From: Fibrobacterota bacterium
GTDB lineage: Bacteria; Fibrobacterota; Fibrobacteria; UBA5070
Assembly (NCBI GenBank): GCA_029557215.1
Contig: JAKPQQ010000299.1
Span: forward strand, 1 to 42,900
Direction: 5' to 3'
Length of the DNA: 42,900 bases
In this document: positions 21,437-28,146 of the stretch, piece by piece
Position numbering within the stretch: position 1 is the stretch's first letter
Layout of the letters: each line of letters starts with the position of its first letter
Translations under genes and position numbers: made by a program
Notes under the pieces: generated by a model
What the model was told of the DNA's origin: nothing
What the model saw: only the letters and a program-made list of their open reading frames with translations
The model's database searches: none

Positions 21437-21838
21437 ATGTACGCACTCACCAACCCTCGCAACCTGATCGACGAATTCTTCCGCGATTTCGATCGCCCTT
21501 CCACCCCTGAGGTGGCCACCTTCCGTCCAGCCGTGGATGTCGTGCAAGTGGAAGGCGGATTCGTTCTGCGTGCCGAACTCCCCGGTGTCGCCAAGGAGGC
21601 GGTCAAAGTCGAAGTCAAGGAACAGATCCTGATGATCTCCGGCGAGAAACCCGCCCCCAACTACGAGACCAAGGGATATCGATATTCGGAAATCGGATAT
21701 GGCAAGTTCGAGCGGACCTTCCACCTTTCGGAAAGCATCGATCTCAACCGGGTGGAAGCCAAATTCGAAGGCGGCATCCTGGAAATCAAGCTGTCGCTCA
21801 AGCCCGAACTCGGACCGCGCCAAGTCACGATCGCTTGA
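21437..21838 (+). CDS. Small heat shock protein Hsp20
   Basis: 133 residues with ATG 21437 and GGAGA 6 bases upstream. The short N-terminus (MYALTNPRNLIDEFFRDF) precedes an alpha-crystallin domain (about 30-125). Its hallmarks are RPAVDVVQVEGGFVLRAELP, VEVKEQILMISGEK and FERTFHLSESIDLNRVEAKF, with the GGILEIKLSLK strand. The C-terminal V-x-I (VTI) can bind the groove between the sheet edges for oligomerisation. The product is an ATP-independent chaperone that holds unfolding proteins. A long leader (about 115 bases) with a palindrome and a sigma-54-like promoter precedes it, and a strong terminator follows; it is a single-gene unit. Confidence 0.95.
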   Translation: MYALTNPRNLIDEFFRDFDRPSTPEVATFRPAVDVVQVEGGFVLRAELPGVAKEAVKVEVKEQILMISGEKPAPNYETKGYRYSEIGYGKFERTFHLSESIDLNRVEAKFEGGILEIKLSLKPELGPRQVTIA

Positions 21839-21870
21839 TCGCGAAACTCCAGTCACCAACTCGTCCGAAA

Positions 21871-21903
21871 AAGGCTCCCGACCAGCTCGGGGGCCTTTTC
21901 CTT
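21871..21903 (+). terminator. Intrinsic terminator after the Hsp20 gene
   Basis: AAGGCTCCCGA pairs with TCGGGGGCCTT (one G-T wobble) around the loop CCAGC, followed by TTCCTTAT; the preceding AAAA can extend the stem. It begins 33 bases after the stop codon. Confidence 0.85.
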
Positions 21904-21998
21904 ATCGTTGCTCTTGGTGCCGAGTGCGCCATGCCGAAGCGGTCGCCCCTACGACCATCCGGAATACCGGGCGCGAACCGCATGGCCTCCCTATCGGG

Positions 21999-22032
21999 CA
22001 GCTTGGCAAGCTGAGTATAAAAAAGGTATATT
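21999..22032 (+). promoter_or_regulatory. Promoter and operator candidate of the BrnT/BrnA operon
   Basis: TTGGCA (22003-22008) and TATATT (22027-22032) are spaced by 18 bases, and the GTG start follows 6 bases later. A CAGCTT-GGC-AAGCTG inverted repeat (21999-22013) overlaps the -35 box. BrnA is known to repress its own operon, so this is a plausible BrnA operator. Confidence 0.5.
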
Positions 22033-22038
22033 TATGAT

Positions 22039-22299
22039 GTGGAATTCGAGTTTGATCTCAACAAGAGCAGGTCGAACCTGGCAAAGCACGGCTTGGACTT
22101 TCGGTCGGCCCAACTGCTTTGGCTGGATCCCATGCGCCTGGAGATCCGTGCTCGAACCGAAGGCGAAGAAGAACGATGGGCGCTGATCGCGCGCTTGCAC
22201 GACAAACTTTGGACGGCCGTGTGGACTCCTCGAGGGGCGGCGGTCCGGATCATTTCGGTGCGAAGGGCGCGCAAGGAAGAGGAGGCGTTGTATGGGTAG
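22039..22299 (+). CDS. brnT: BrnT-type toxin
   Basis: 86 residues. GTG 22039 gives MEFEFDLNKSRSNLAKHGLD, which lines up with the start of BrnT proteins (usually FEWDEAKN-x-N-x-KHGV-F). The ATGs just upstream are in other frames. BrnT is a RelE-fold ribonuclease that blocks translation. Its typical signature is visible: KHG in the first helix, ERWALIARLHDKLWTAVW in the central sheet, and IISVRRARKEEEALY at the end. It overlaps its antitoxin by 8 bases. Toxins of this type are usually single-copy accessory units. There is no Shine-Dalgarno sequence. Confidence 0.9.
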   Translation: MEFEFDLNKSRSNLAKHGLDFRSAQLLWLDPMRLEIRARTEGEEERWALIARLHDKLWTAVWTPRGAAVRIISVRRARKEEEALYG

Positions 22300-22543
22300 G
22301 AAAAAGGCCGCGATCTCCACGCAGGAGTTCGATTCCATCATGGAAGCGGGCGAAGAACTGGTTTCGCACCTCGATCTTTCCACCGCGCGACGGCCCGGCC
22401 TGCAGACCCAGCGCGTGAATGTCGATTTCCCGGCTTGGGAGGTCGACGCGCTCGACCGCGAGGCCAACCGCCTGGGGATCACGCGCCAATCGCTCATCAA
22501 GGTCTGGATCGCCGAAAGGCTGGAGCGTGTCCCGGCGAACTGA
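22292..22543 (+). CDS. brnA: BrnA-type antitoxin (ribbon-helix-helix)
   Basis: 83 residues; ATG 22292 overlaps the BrnT gene by 8 bases. The C-terminal half carries the DNA-binding ribbon-helix-helix: QRVNVDFPAWEVDALDREAN followed by RLGITRQSLIKVWIAERLE. The N-terminus (STQEFDSIMEAGEELVSHLD) binds and neutralises BrnT in known pairs. Gene order, toxin first, is the normal BrnTA arrangement. Expression would depend on the promoter at 22003-22032. Confidence 0.9.
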   Translation: MGRKKAAISTQEFDSIMEAGEELVSHLDLSTARRPGLQTQRVNVDFPAWEVDALDREANRLGITRQSLIKVWIAERLERVPAN

Positions 22544-22586
22544 GGCGTTTCTGGCGGTGAGAGGTGGCAGAGGTAACTTGCCCATT

Positions 22587-22607
22587 TTTCCCGCAGATTC
22601 CGGGAAA
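22587..22607. terminator. Short hairpin between convergent genes
   Basis: TTTCCCG, a 7-base loop, and CGGGAAA form a 7-base-pair stem between brnA and the surface protein, both of which end here. It has no clear U-run on either strand, so it is a weak terminator candidate. Confidence 0.3.
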
Positions 22608-22609
22608 CG

Positions 22610-23839
22610 CTAGCGGCTCGTCTTCATCTCCCGGACTTCGGCCTGCAGGGCTTCCATCTTCTTCTCCTGTTCCACCGCGTGCAGCGTCAGTTCTTCGATC
22701 TTCTTGAGCAGGATGGCGTTCATCTTGGCGAGGTCGATTCCATCCTTCTGGACCTCGGCGGCGGTGGGCACTTCGGGCAGATGCCTGTTGGCCTTGGCGA
22801 ACGCCTCGATTTCCTTGAGGGGCATGGCCTTGTAGCCGGGCTCGAACACGTAGTCGGCCCAGGGCTCGGTGGGTGCGGTCTTGATCGATCCGGCCACGCG
22901 CAGGTCGGTGACCGAGAGGTCGGCCGAAGCGATCTTCGGAGTAGTGAGTATGCCGCCGATGGTGGTGTTGCCGTAGGCGTCGATGCTGAAAGGGGAAAAC
23001 TTCAGGTGTTGCATCGTCACCCCGAGGCCACCGCCTCTGCGACCAAAGCAAATCGCGCTATCCGAGTTGGTTTGGTTGGCCCGAAAGAAGATGCTTGCGC
23101 CGTTGTACTTGGGGGTGGGGACCAAAACGATTCCTTCGTTCCAATCGCCGCCTGTTCCGTTGTATTGGAACGCGGCGGTTCCGCCGTATGTGTTGGTGGT
23201 TCCGACGGCGAGAGTCGACAGCGATCCGTTCCCGCTTCCATCGATGCGTGTGACGGAATTTGTCTGGATTCCTCCCCCCTGGCTACCCCAAGAATTGATG
23301 ACACCATCGGTGTGGAAATCCATCACCGATACGCCTGCTGCGAGATCGCGCCGCATGAACACCGCGGCGCCGTAGTCCGCAGGGCCTTGGCCCTTGATGC
23401 CCGCGACGGGAACAGTCCCGGGGAAGTTTTTGGATGCCCAATCCATGATTCCTGCGGTGTCGTTGATCAGGACGGCTGGCTTGTTCGAGACCCCGCTCCA
23501 GTCAATTGTCGACGTTTTGCCAATCGCGGCGCGCATGCTTGCCGCGGAATCCTTCACGGCTCTCCAAACAGACGTATCGGCTTTCGCGATCAGGGCTTTG
23601 GCCAAGGAGTCGGTGCGCGAATCGTCGGTTTTACTTTCCAGCGCCGATTTGTCGGCCTTGGTTGAAACCGCGCTGGTCAGGACATCCACGCTGGATACGC
23701 TCGCTTTCGCAGAATCCAGGTAGGTGAAGTTGCGGTTGACTTCGTCCGCCTTGGCCGGACTGCCTGCGGTGAAGGTGACCAACCCACCTGAGAAGGCGGC
23801 TGTGACGGCGAAGGGAATAGCGAAAAGGAATTTCGGCAT
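22610..23839 (-). CDS. Secreted fibre-like surface protein with tail-fibre C-terminal domain
   Basis: 409 residues starting at ATG 23839 (MPKFLFAIPFAVTAAFSGG); an upstream ATG at 23872 with GAGG before it would add 11 residues. A Sec signal ends at about SPAKA. A helical stalk (DEVNRNFTYLDSAKASVSSV, then KADKSALESKTDDS) is followed by a beta-rich region. The C-terminus has the block seen in many Bacteroidota and Fibrobacterota fibre proteins: ANRHLPEVPTAAEV, DGIDLAKMNAILLKKIEELT, then a coiled coil. This tail resembles intramolecular chaperone domains of phage tail fibres that drive trimer assembly, but no phage genes are nearby. Likely a trimeric secreted or surface fibre. Convergent with brnA. 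Confidence 0.7.
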   Translation of the reverse strand: MPKFLFAIPFAVTAAFSGGLVTFTAGSPAKADEVNRNFTYLDSAKASVSSVDVLTSAVSTKADKSALESKTDDSRTDSLAKALIAKADTSVWRAVKDSAASMRAAIGKTSTIDWSGVSNKPAVLINDTAGIMDWASKNFPGTVPVAGIKGQGPADYGAAVFMRRDLAAGVSVMDFHTDGVINSWGSQGGGIQTNSVTRIDGSGNGSLSTLAVGTTNTYGGTAAFQYNGTGGDWNEGIVLVPTPKYNGASIFFRANQTNSDSAICFGRRGGGLGVTMQHLKFSPFSIDAYGNTTIGGILTTPKIASADLSVTDLRVAGSIKTAPTEPWADYVFEPGYKAMPLKEIEAFAKANRHLPEVPTAAEVQKDGIDLAKMNAILLKKIEELTLHAVEQEKKMEALQAEVREMKTSR

Positions 23840-23979
23840 GGATGGCCTGCGTTGGAGGGATGACTGCGACATCACCTCGGTTATGGGGGGAGGCGAAGCC
23901 GTAGGCGGAAATTTGCATAACCTCGGAGTTCCACGGATGGCTTTGATCGTTCCGCTCCCCCCGTCTTCGCGGAAAGCGG

Positions 23980-23985
23980 TACAAT
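23980..23985 (+). promoter_or_regulatory. -10-like box just before the cyclase start
   Basis: TACAAT in the context GCGGTACAATCG lies 9 bases before the ATG at 23995, and no Shine-Dalgarno sequence is present. The resulting transcript would begin almost at the start codon. No -35 match was found. Confidence 0.35.
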
Positions 23986-23994
23986 CGTCCATCC

Positions 23995-25857
23995 ATGCCA
24001 CGCGATACCTGGAAATTCCTCGCACGGAACCTCGCCCTCCTGGGGTGTTTCCTTGGCGTGATCTGGTTCGGGTGGTTCGACGCGCTCGAGCGCAAGGTGT
24101 TGGACCAGCGGTTCAAGCTTCGGGGCAAGGGCGAGATCTCGCCGGATCTGGTCCTGGTCGACATCTCCAGCGACGCCTTCGAGGAGTTCGGTCCGTGGCC
24201 GATCCCGCGCCATCTGCACGGCATGTTCATCGACGCGGCCACCAACCTGGGGGTGCGAGCGATCGTGTACGACGTGAGCTTCACGCGCCCCACCGAAGCG
24301 CGCAGCGACCGGTTCCTGCGCGAGATGGCCGCTTCGGCGGGGAACGTCTACTTCCCGCTGATGTTCTCCCCGTACCGCGAGGCGTACGTGCCCGACACCT
24401 CGTACTTCGGGACGCTGGTGCGCAACGCCCCGCCGGAAGACCGCCGCCACCGGAATCTGTCGGTCATGAGCGGACTGGTCTCGCTTCCGCTCAAGGGACT
24501 CGACGCTTCGGCCAAGGGGATGGGGTTCGTGAACGTGGTGCACGACAAGGACGGGATGGTCCGGCGCACGCCGCTCCATCTGCGCTGCGGGGGGCGGCTG
24601 TATCCGCAGTTGGTGGTTCCCGTCTGGGAAGAAAAGGTGGGCCGGCACGTGTCGCCTTCTGCCCTGGACGAACACGGGAATCTGGTGATCAACTGGCCAG
24701 GTGCCTGGCAGGACCTGCCGCACTGGTCGTTCCGCGAGATCCTGGTCTCCTACAAGCAGGTCATGGAAGGCAAGGATCCGCTCCTGCCCATGGACAGCCT
24801 GCGCAGGCTCAAGGACAAGATCCTCCTTGTCGGGCACGTGAATCCCTCGTCGCAGGAATTCATCCCGACCCCGCTCGACCCGCGACTTCCCACCACCGGG
24901 ATCCACTTCTCCATCCTGAACACGCTGCTCACCAACGCCGCCGTGCGGACCCTTTCCCGCCACCAGGAAATGGTGGTGGTCGCGTGCCTGTTCCTGGCCT
25001 CGCTCCTGTTGCTGCGACGCGACGCTCTCGCGTGGCAGATCGCCACCGGAGGCATGTTCGCGGCCTATCTCGCGGGGAGCCAGTGGCTGTTCGTGCGCCA
25101 CCACATCCACCTTCCCACGGTGTCGGTGGGGGCTTCCATCGCGGTGCTGGTGTCCTTGCGCAATCTGAGCAATTTCCGTCGCGAGAGGGAAAACCGCGAA
25201 CACATCAAACGGATCTTCGCCAAGTACGTGACCACCGAGGTCCTGGACCAGATCCTGGCGCGTCCGGAGCTGGGCGATCTGGGCGGCCGCAAGGAAATGG
25301 TCACGGTACTGTTCGCCGACATCCGCGGCTTCACGGGGATGGCCGAAAACATGGAACCCCAGGAAGTCGTGCACCAGCTCAACGAGTACCTGGAGACCAT
25401 GACCCCCGTCATCTTCGCCAACCACGGGATCATCGACAAGTTCGTGGGCGACGAGATCATGGCCTATTTCGGGGCGCCGGTCTACCCGGAAGAACACGCC
25501 TGGCGCGCGGTCAAGACCGCGCTGGAGATGCAGTCGGCCCTGGAGGGATTGCGGCGCAAGTGGCGCTCGGAACGACGCCCCGACATCCGCATCGGGATCG
25601 GGGTGAACACGGGGCCGGTGGTGATGGGCAACATCGGCAGTTCGCAGTACATGGACTTCACCCTGATCGGCGATTCGGTGAACGTCGCCTCGCGGTTGTG
25701 CAGCATCGCCGAGCCGGGGGATGTGCTGGTGGGGGCATCGACCTTGAAGGAGGTGGCCGATCGGGTTTCCGTGGTGCGCACGCGCGAAACCACGATCCGG
25801 GGCCGCGTCAACCCGGTGACCGTCCACAGCGTGTCGGCGGTCCGGGCCGACACCTAG
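23995..25857 (+). CDS. CHASE2-domain class III adenylate cyclase
   Basis: 620 residues. A first membrane segment (ARNLALLGCFLGVIWFGWF) leads to an extracytoplasmic CHASE2 sensor (about 30-330: VLVDISSDAFEEFGPWPIPR, GVRAIVYDVSFTRPT, KILLVGHV-x-PSSQEF). Two to three more membrane segments follow (about 330-395). The cyclase catalytic domain (about 430-610) has the metal-binding FADIRGFT and VGDEIMAYFGAP, plus IGDSVNVASRLCSI. K in IIDKFVGD and T in FTLIGD suggest ATP as substrate (class IIIb-like). It probably makes cAMP in the cytoplasm in response to an unknown external signal. The gene has its own promoter-like box and is followed by a FecR-domain gene 70 bases later. Confidence 0.93.
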   Translation: MPRDTWKFLARNLALLGCFLGVIWFGWFDALERKVLDQRFKLRGKGEISPDLVLVDISSDAFEEFGPWPIPRHLHGMFIDAATNLGVRAIVYDVSFTRPTEARSDRFLREMAASAGNVYFPLMFSPYREAYVPDTSYFGTLVRNAPPEDRRHRNLSVMSGLVSLPLKGLDASAKGMGFVNVVHDKDGMVRRTPLHLRCGGRLYPQLVVPVWEEKVGRHVSPSALDEHGNLVINWPGAWQDLPHWSFREILVSYKQVMEGKDPLLPMDSLRRLKDKILLVGHVNPSSQEFIPTPLDPRLPTTGIHFSILNTLLTNAAVRTLSRHQEMVVVACLFLASLLLLRRDALAWQIATGGMFAAYLAGSQWLFVRHHIHLPTVSVGASIAVLVSLRNLSNFRRERENREHIKRIFAKYVTTEVLDQILARPELGDLGGRKEMVTVLFADIRGFTGMAENMEPQEVVHQLNEYLETMTPVIFANHGIIDKFVGDEIMAYFGAPVYPEEHAWRAVKTALEMQSALEGLRRKWRSERRPDIRIGIGVNTGPVVMGNIGSSQYMDFTLIGDSVNVASRLCSIAEPGDVLVGASTLKEVADRVSVVRTRETTIRGRVNPVTVHSVSAVRADT

Positions 25858-25927
25858 TTTCCTGCCGACGCGCGCCTCGGGAAATTGTCGGTGCGATCGA
25901 CGCCGCGACCATGGTATGCTGCTTGCC

Positions 25928-26617
25928 ATGAGACCCGTTTCAGCGGCGTTCGCCGCCGTCTCCCTCATGGTGTGTTCCGCTTCGGCCATGGCCAAGGACG
26001 ACGAAGGCACCGTGATCGCCTTGCGCAATCGCGCCGAGGCGTGTTCGCCCGCGGCCACCTGCCGGAACCTGGATTTCGGGAGCAAGGTGCTCGGAGGCGA
26101 TTCGCTCAAGACCTACGAACGTTCCAGGCTCACCGTGCGGTTCGCATCGGGCAGCCGGTTGGACATGGGGCCGAATTCCGTCCTGGTCATGGCCTCGCTG
26201 CAGGCCGACGGGAAATCCACGTTCGCGCGCTGGGGAGAGTTCGACTTCGAAGTCAAGAAGCCCGACAGCAAAGGGCGTTTCAAGGTGCGCACCCCGGTGG
26301 CCGTGGCCGGTGCGGAAGGCACGCGGTTCCGGGTGGAGGTCGACACCCTCACCGGCGATTCGCGCCTGCGGTTGGACGAAGGTTCGCTCACCATCACGCC
26401 GGACGATCCCGGCCTTCCCGTGTTCCAGATGCGCTCGGGCCAATCTCTGGAGATGAAGCTCGGATCGCTTCCCATCCTGCGCAACCTGGACGGCAGCTTG
26501 TCGACCACCGTTTCGGGAACGAGGACTCCCGACATCCAGATCGTTCCGGTGCCGCAGACGCTGGTTCCGCAGGAGCAACCCTCGCACGGGACCTTGCGCA
26601 TCGAGGTGGTTCCATGA
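25928..26617 (+). CDS. Secreted FecR-domain protein
   Basis: 229 residues from ATG 25928 (an ATG 12 bases earlier, 25916, is an alternative). The signal peptide is MRPVSAAFAAVSLMVCSASAMA, cleaved before KDDEG. The FecR domain is at about 30-150: LGGDSLKTYERSRLTVRFAS, GSRLDMGPNSVLVM, RGRFKVRTPVAVAGAEGTRF and VEVDTLTGDSRLRLDEGSLT. Such domains in the periplasm usually sense or scaffold at the membrane. Only the periplasmic part is present; there is no transmembrane helix like that of anti-sigma FecR. It overlaps the next gene (ATGA) and so belongs to a three-gene unit. TATGCT at 25915-25920 ends 7 bases before the ATG. Confidence 0.85.
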   Translation: MRPVSAAFAAVSLMVCSASAMAKDDEGTVIALRNRAEACSPAATCRNLDFGSKVLGGDSLKTYERSRLTVRFASGSRLDMGPNSVLVMASLQADGKSTFARWGEFDFEVKKPDSKGRFKVRTPVAVAGAEGTRFRVEVDTLTGDSRLRLDEGSLTITPDDPGLPVFQMRSGQSLEMKLGSLPILRNLDGSLSTTVSGTRTPDIQIVPVPQTLVPQEQPSHGTLRIEVVP

Positions 26618-28146
26618 TCGCCGCATCGATCCTGTGGATGGCATCGATTGTTTCCGCGAACGGGCCATGGCGCGATTCCGTGTTCCTGGACACGCTCGCG
26701 ATCGTGGAGGCGCACGACACGCTGCGGATCCAGGGGCCCGCGTGGATCGTGGCCGGGACGCCGTCGGCGGGAATCCTGGTGCGCGGAACCCTCCTGGTGG
26801 CCGGCGACGATTCCGATCGCGTGGAATGGACCGGAGGAAAGGGCATCGAGGTCGCAAGCGGCGCGCAGGCGTATTTCGCAGGCTACGACCAGAGCGATGC
26901 GGGCAACGGACTGCACGTGTCGGGAGGCCGGGCCACCGTGTGGGACTCGCGCCTGCAGGCCCGCAGGGGCAGGCCCGCAGCCATCCTTTCCCGAGGCGAG
27001 CTGGTGATCGCCGGATCGCGCATCGTGGGGAATTCGGCCGCGCTGGTGGGCTGGCAGGGCGTGTTGGAACTCGACGACGTCGTGCTGCGCTCCGACACCT
27101 TGTGGCGCTTGGATCCGAAGGTCGAACCCAGGTTCCAGGATCTGGACGCCTCCGACGGCGTGCGGATCGGACAAAATCCGTTGGTCGTGGGCACGCATGC
27201 CGCCGAGCGCGGATCGGGGCCTCGTCTGCGCTGGCTGGTCGGGCCGTCGTTCGGGACGCGCGCGGCCGTGCATCGGGACCGGCGCGACGTGATGGCGATC
27301 CCGCTGCACCTCGCGCTGGACTTCGGATCGAGGTATTCGGCCAATCTTCTGGCCGGTTGGCGTTCGGGGTGGCTCGACAACGCGTCGATGTTCAACGAGC
27401 GCGACCAGACCCTCGCACGGTTGCAGGCGCGCATCTCTTCGTTCCTGGATCTGGGGCTGGAAGCCGGATACGGCGGAACGCCGATCGATTGGAACATGGA
27501 CAAGGCCGAACTCGCCATGGCCTTGCTCGATCGCTCCATGGACATGGAAGTGCCCTTCGTCGCGCCGGGACCATTGGCCGGTGGGCGCGCGATGCTCCAC
27601 GGGAGGTTGTTCGGCTCGGCCCAGGCGAGCTTGGGAGTCGGCTACCAATGGCGCGGGAGTTCGGGTTCCGTCGACCTGGGGGACGTGGTCGCCTCGTGGG
27701 GTTCGCTTTCGTTCGCGGGCGCGGGGCGCCGGACGGAATTCGCGTCGAGCGGCGTCTGGTGCCTTCCGGACCGCACGCGCGGGGTGGGCGGCGCCGACCA
27801 CTGGCAATGGACCGCGCAGGCGGAGCACAGACGGAATCTGGCGCATCTTGAATGGGGGCTCCGCGGGTCCGTGGAAGGCCTCGACGGAGGGATGTTCTCG
27901 CAGCGGATGCAAGGGGACTTCCTGTGGGGGTCGCGGATGCTGCGGATGGGCCCGGCGGTTTCGGGTCTGCTGACGGAATCCGACGTCGGATGGGGCGGTG
28001 CCGCGGGGCCGGGAGCGCGGTTGCTCTGGGCGCCCACGCGCGATCTGCGTCTGGATGCCGGAGGGTTCGTGCGTGTCCATCGCGACGTCCTGGAACGGAC
28101 CTGGTACGGGGGCGACGTCTCGGCCCGGATTTCGGGAGGCTTCTGA
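26614..28146 (+). CDS. Predicted outer-membrane beta-barrel protein
   Basis: 510 residues. ATG 26614 overlaps the FecR gene (ATGA). The N-terminus is hydrophobic (MIAASILWMASIVSANGPW), a likely signal. Residues about 30-190 form a right-handed beta-helix-like stretch with an ILVRG/LVIAG/VLELD rhythm. From about 200 the sequence alternates polar and aromatic residues (e.g. RYSANLLAGWRSGWLDNAS, ASLGVGYQWRGSSG) and ends ...SARISGGF. A terminal phenylalanine after alternating residues is the signature of outer-membrane barrels handled by the Bam machinery. I do not recognise a named family. It sits between a FecR protein and a SUMF1-like lipoprotein in one coupled run, which suggests an envelope complex. 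Confidence 0.65.
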   Translation: MIAASILWMASIVSANGPWRDSVFLDTLAIVEAHDTLRIQGPAWIVAGTPSAGILVRGTLLVAGDDSDRVEWTGGKGIEVASGAQAYFAGYDQSDAGNGLHVSGGRATVWDSRLQARRGRPAAILSRGELVIAGSRIVGNSAALVGWQGVLELDDVVLRSDTLWRLDPKVEPRFQDLDASDGVRIGQNPLVVGTHAAERGSGPRLRWLVGPSFGTRAAVHRDRRDVMAIPLHLALDFGSRYSANLLAGWRSGWLDNASMFNERDQTLARLQARISSFLDLGLEAGYGGTPIDWNMDKAELAMALLDRSMDMEVPFVAPGPLAGGRAMLHGRLFGSAQASLGVGYQWRGSSGSVDLGDVVASWGSLSFAGAGRRTEFASSGVWCLPDRTRGVGGADHWQWTAQAEHRRNLAHLEWGLRGSVEGLDGGMFSQRMQGDFLWGSRMLRMGPAVSGLLTESDVGWGGAAGPGARLLWAPTRDLRLDAGGFVRVHRDVLERTWYGGDVSARISGGF

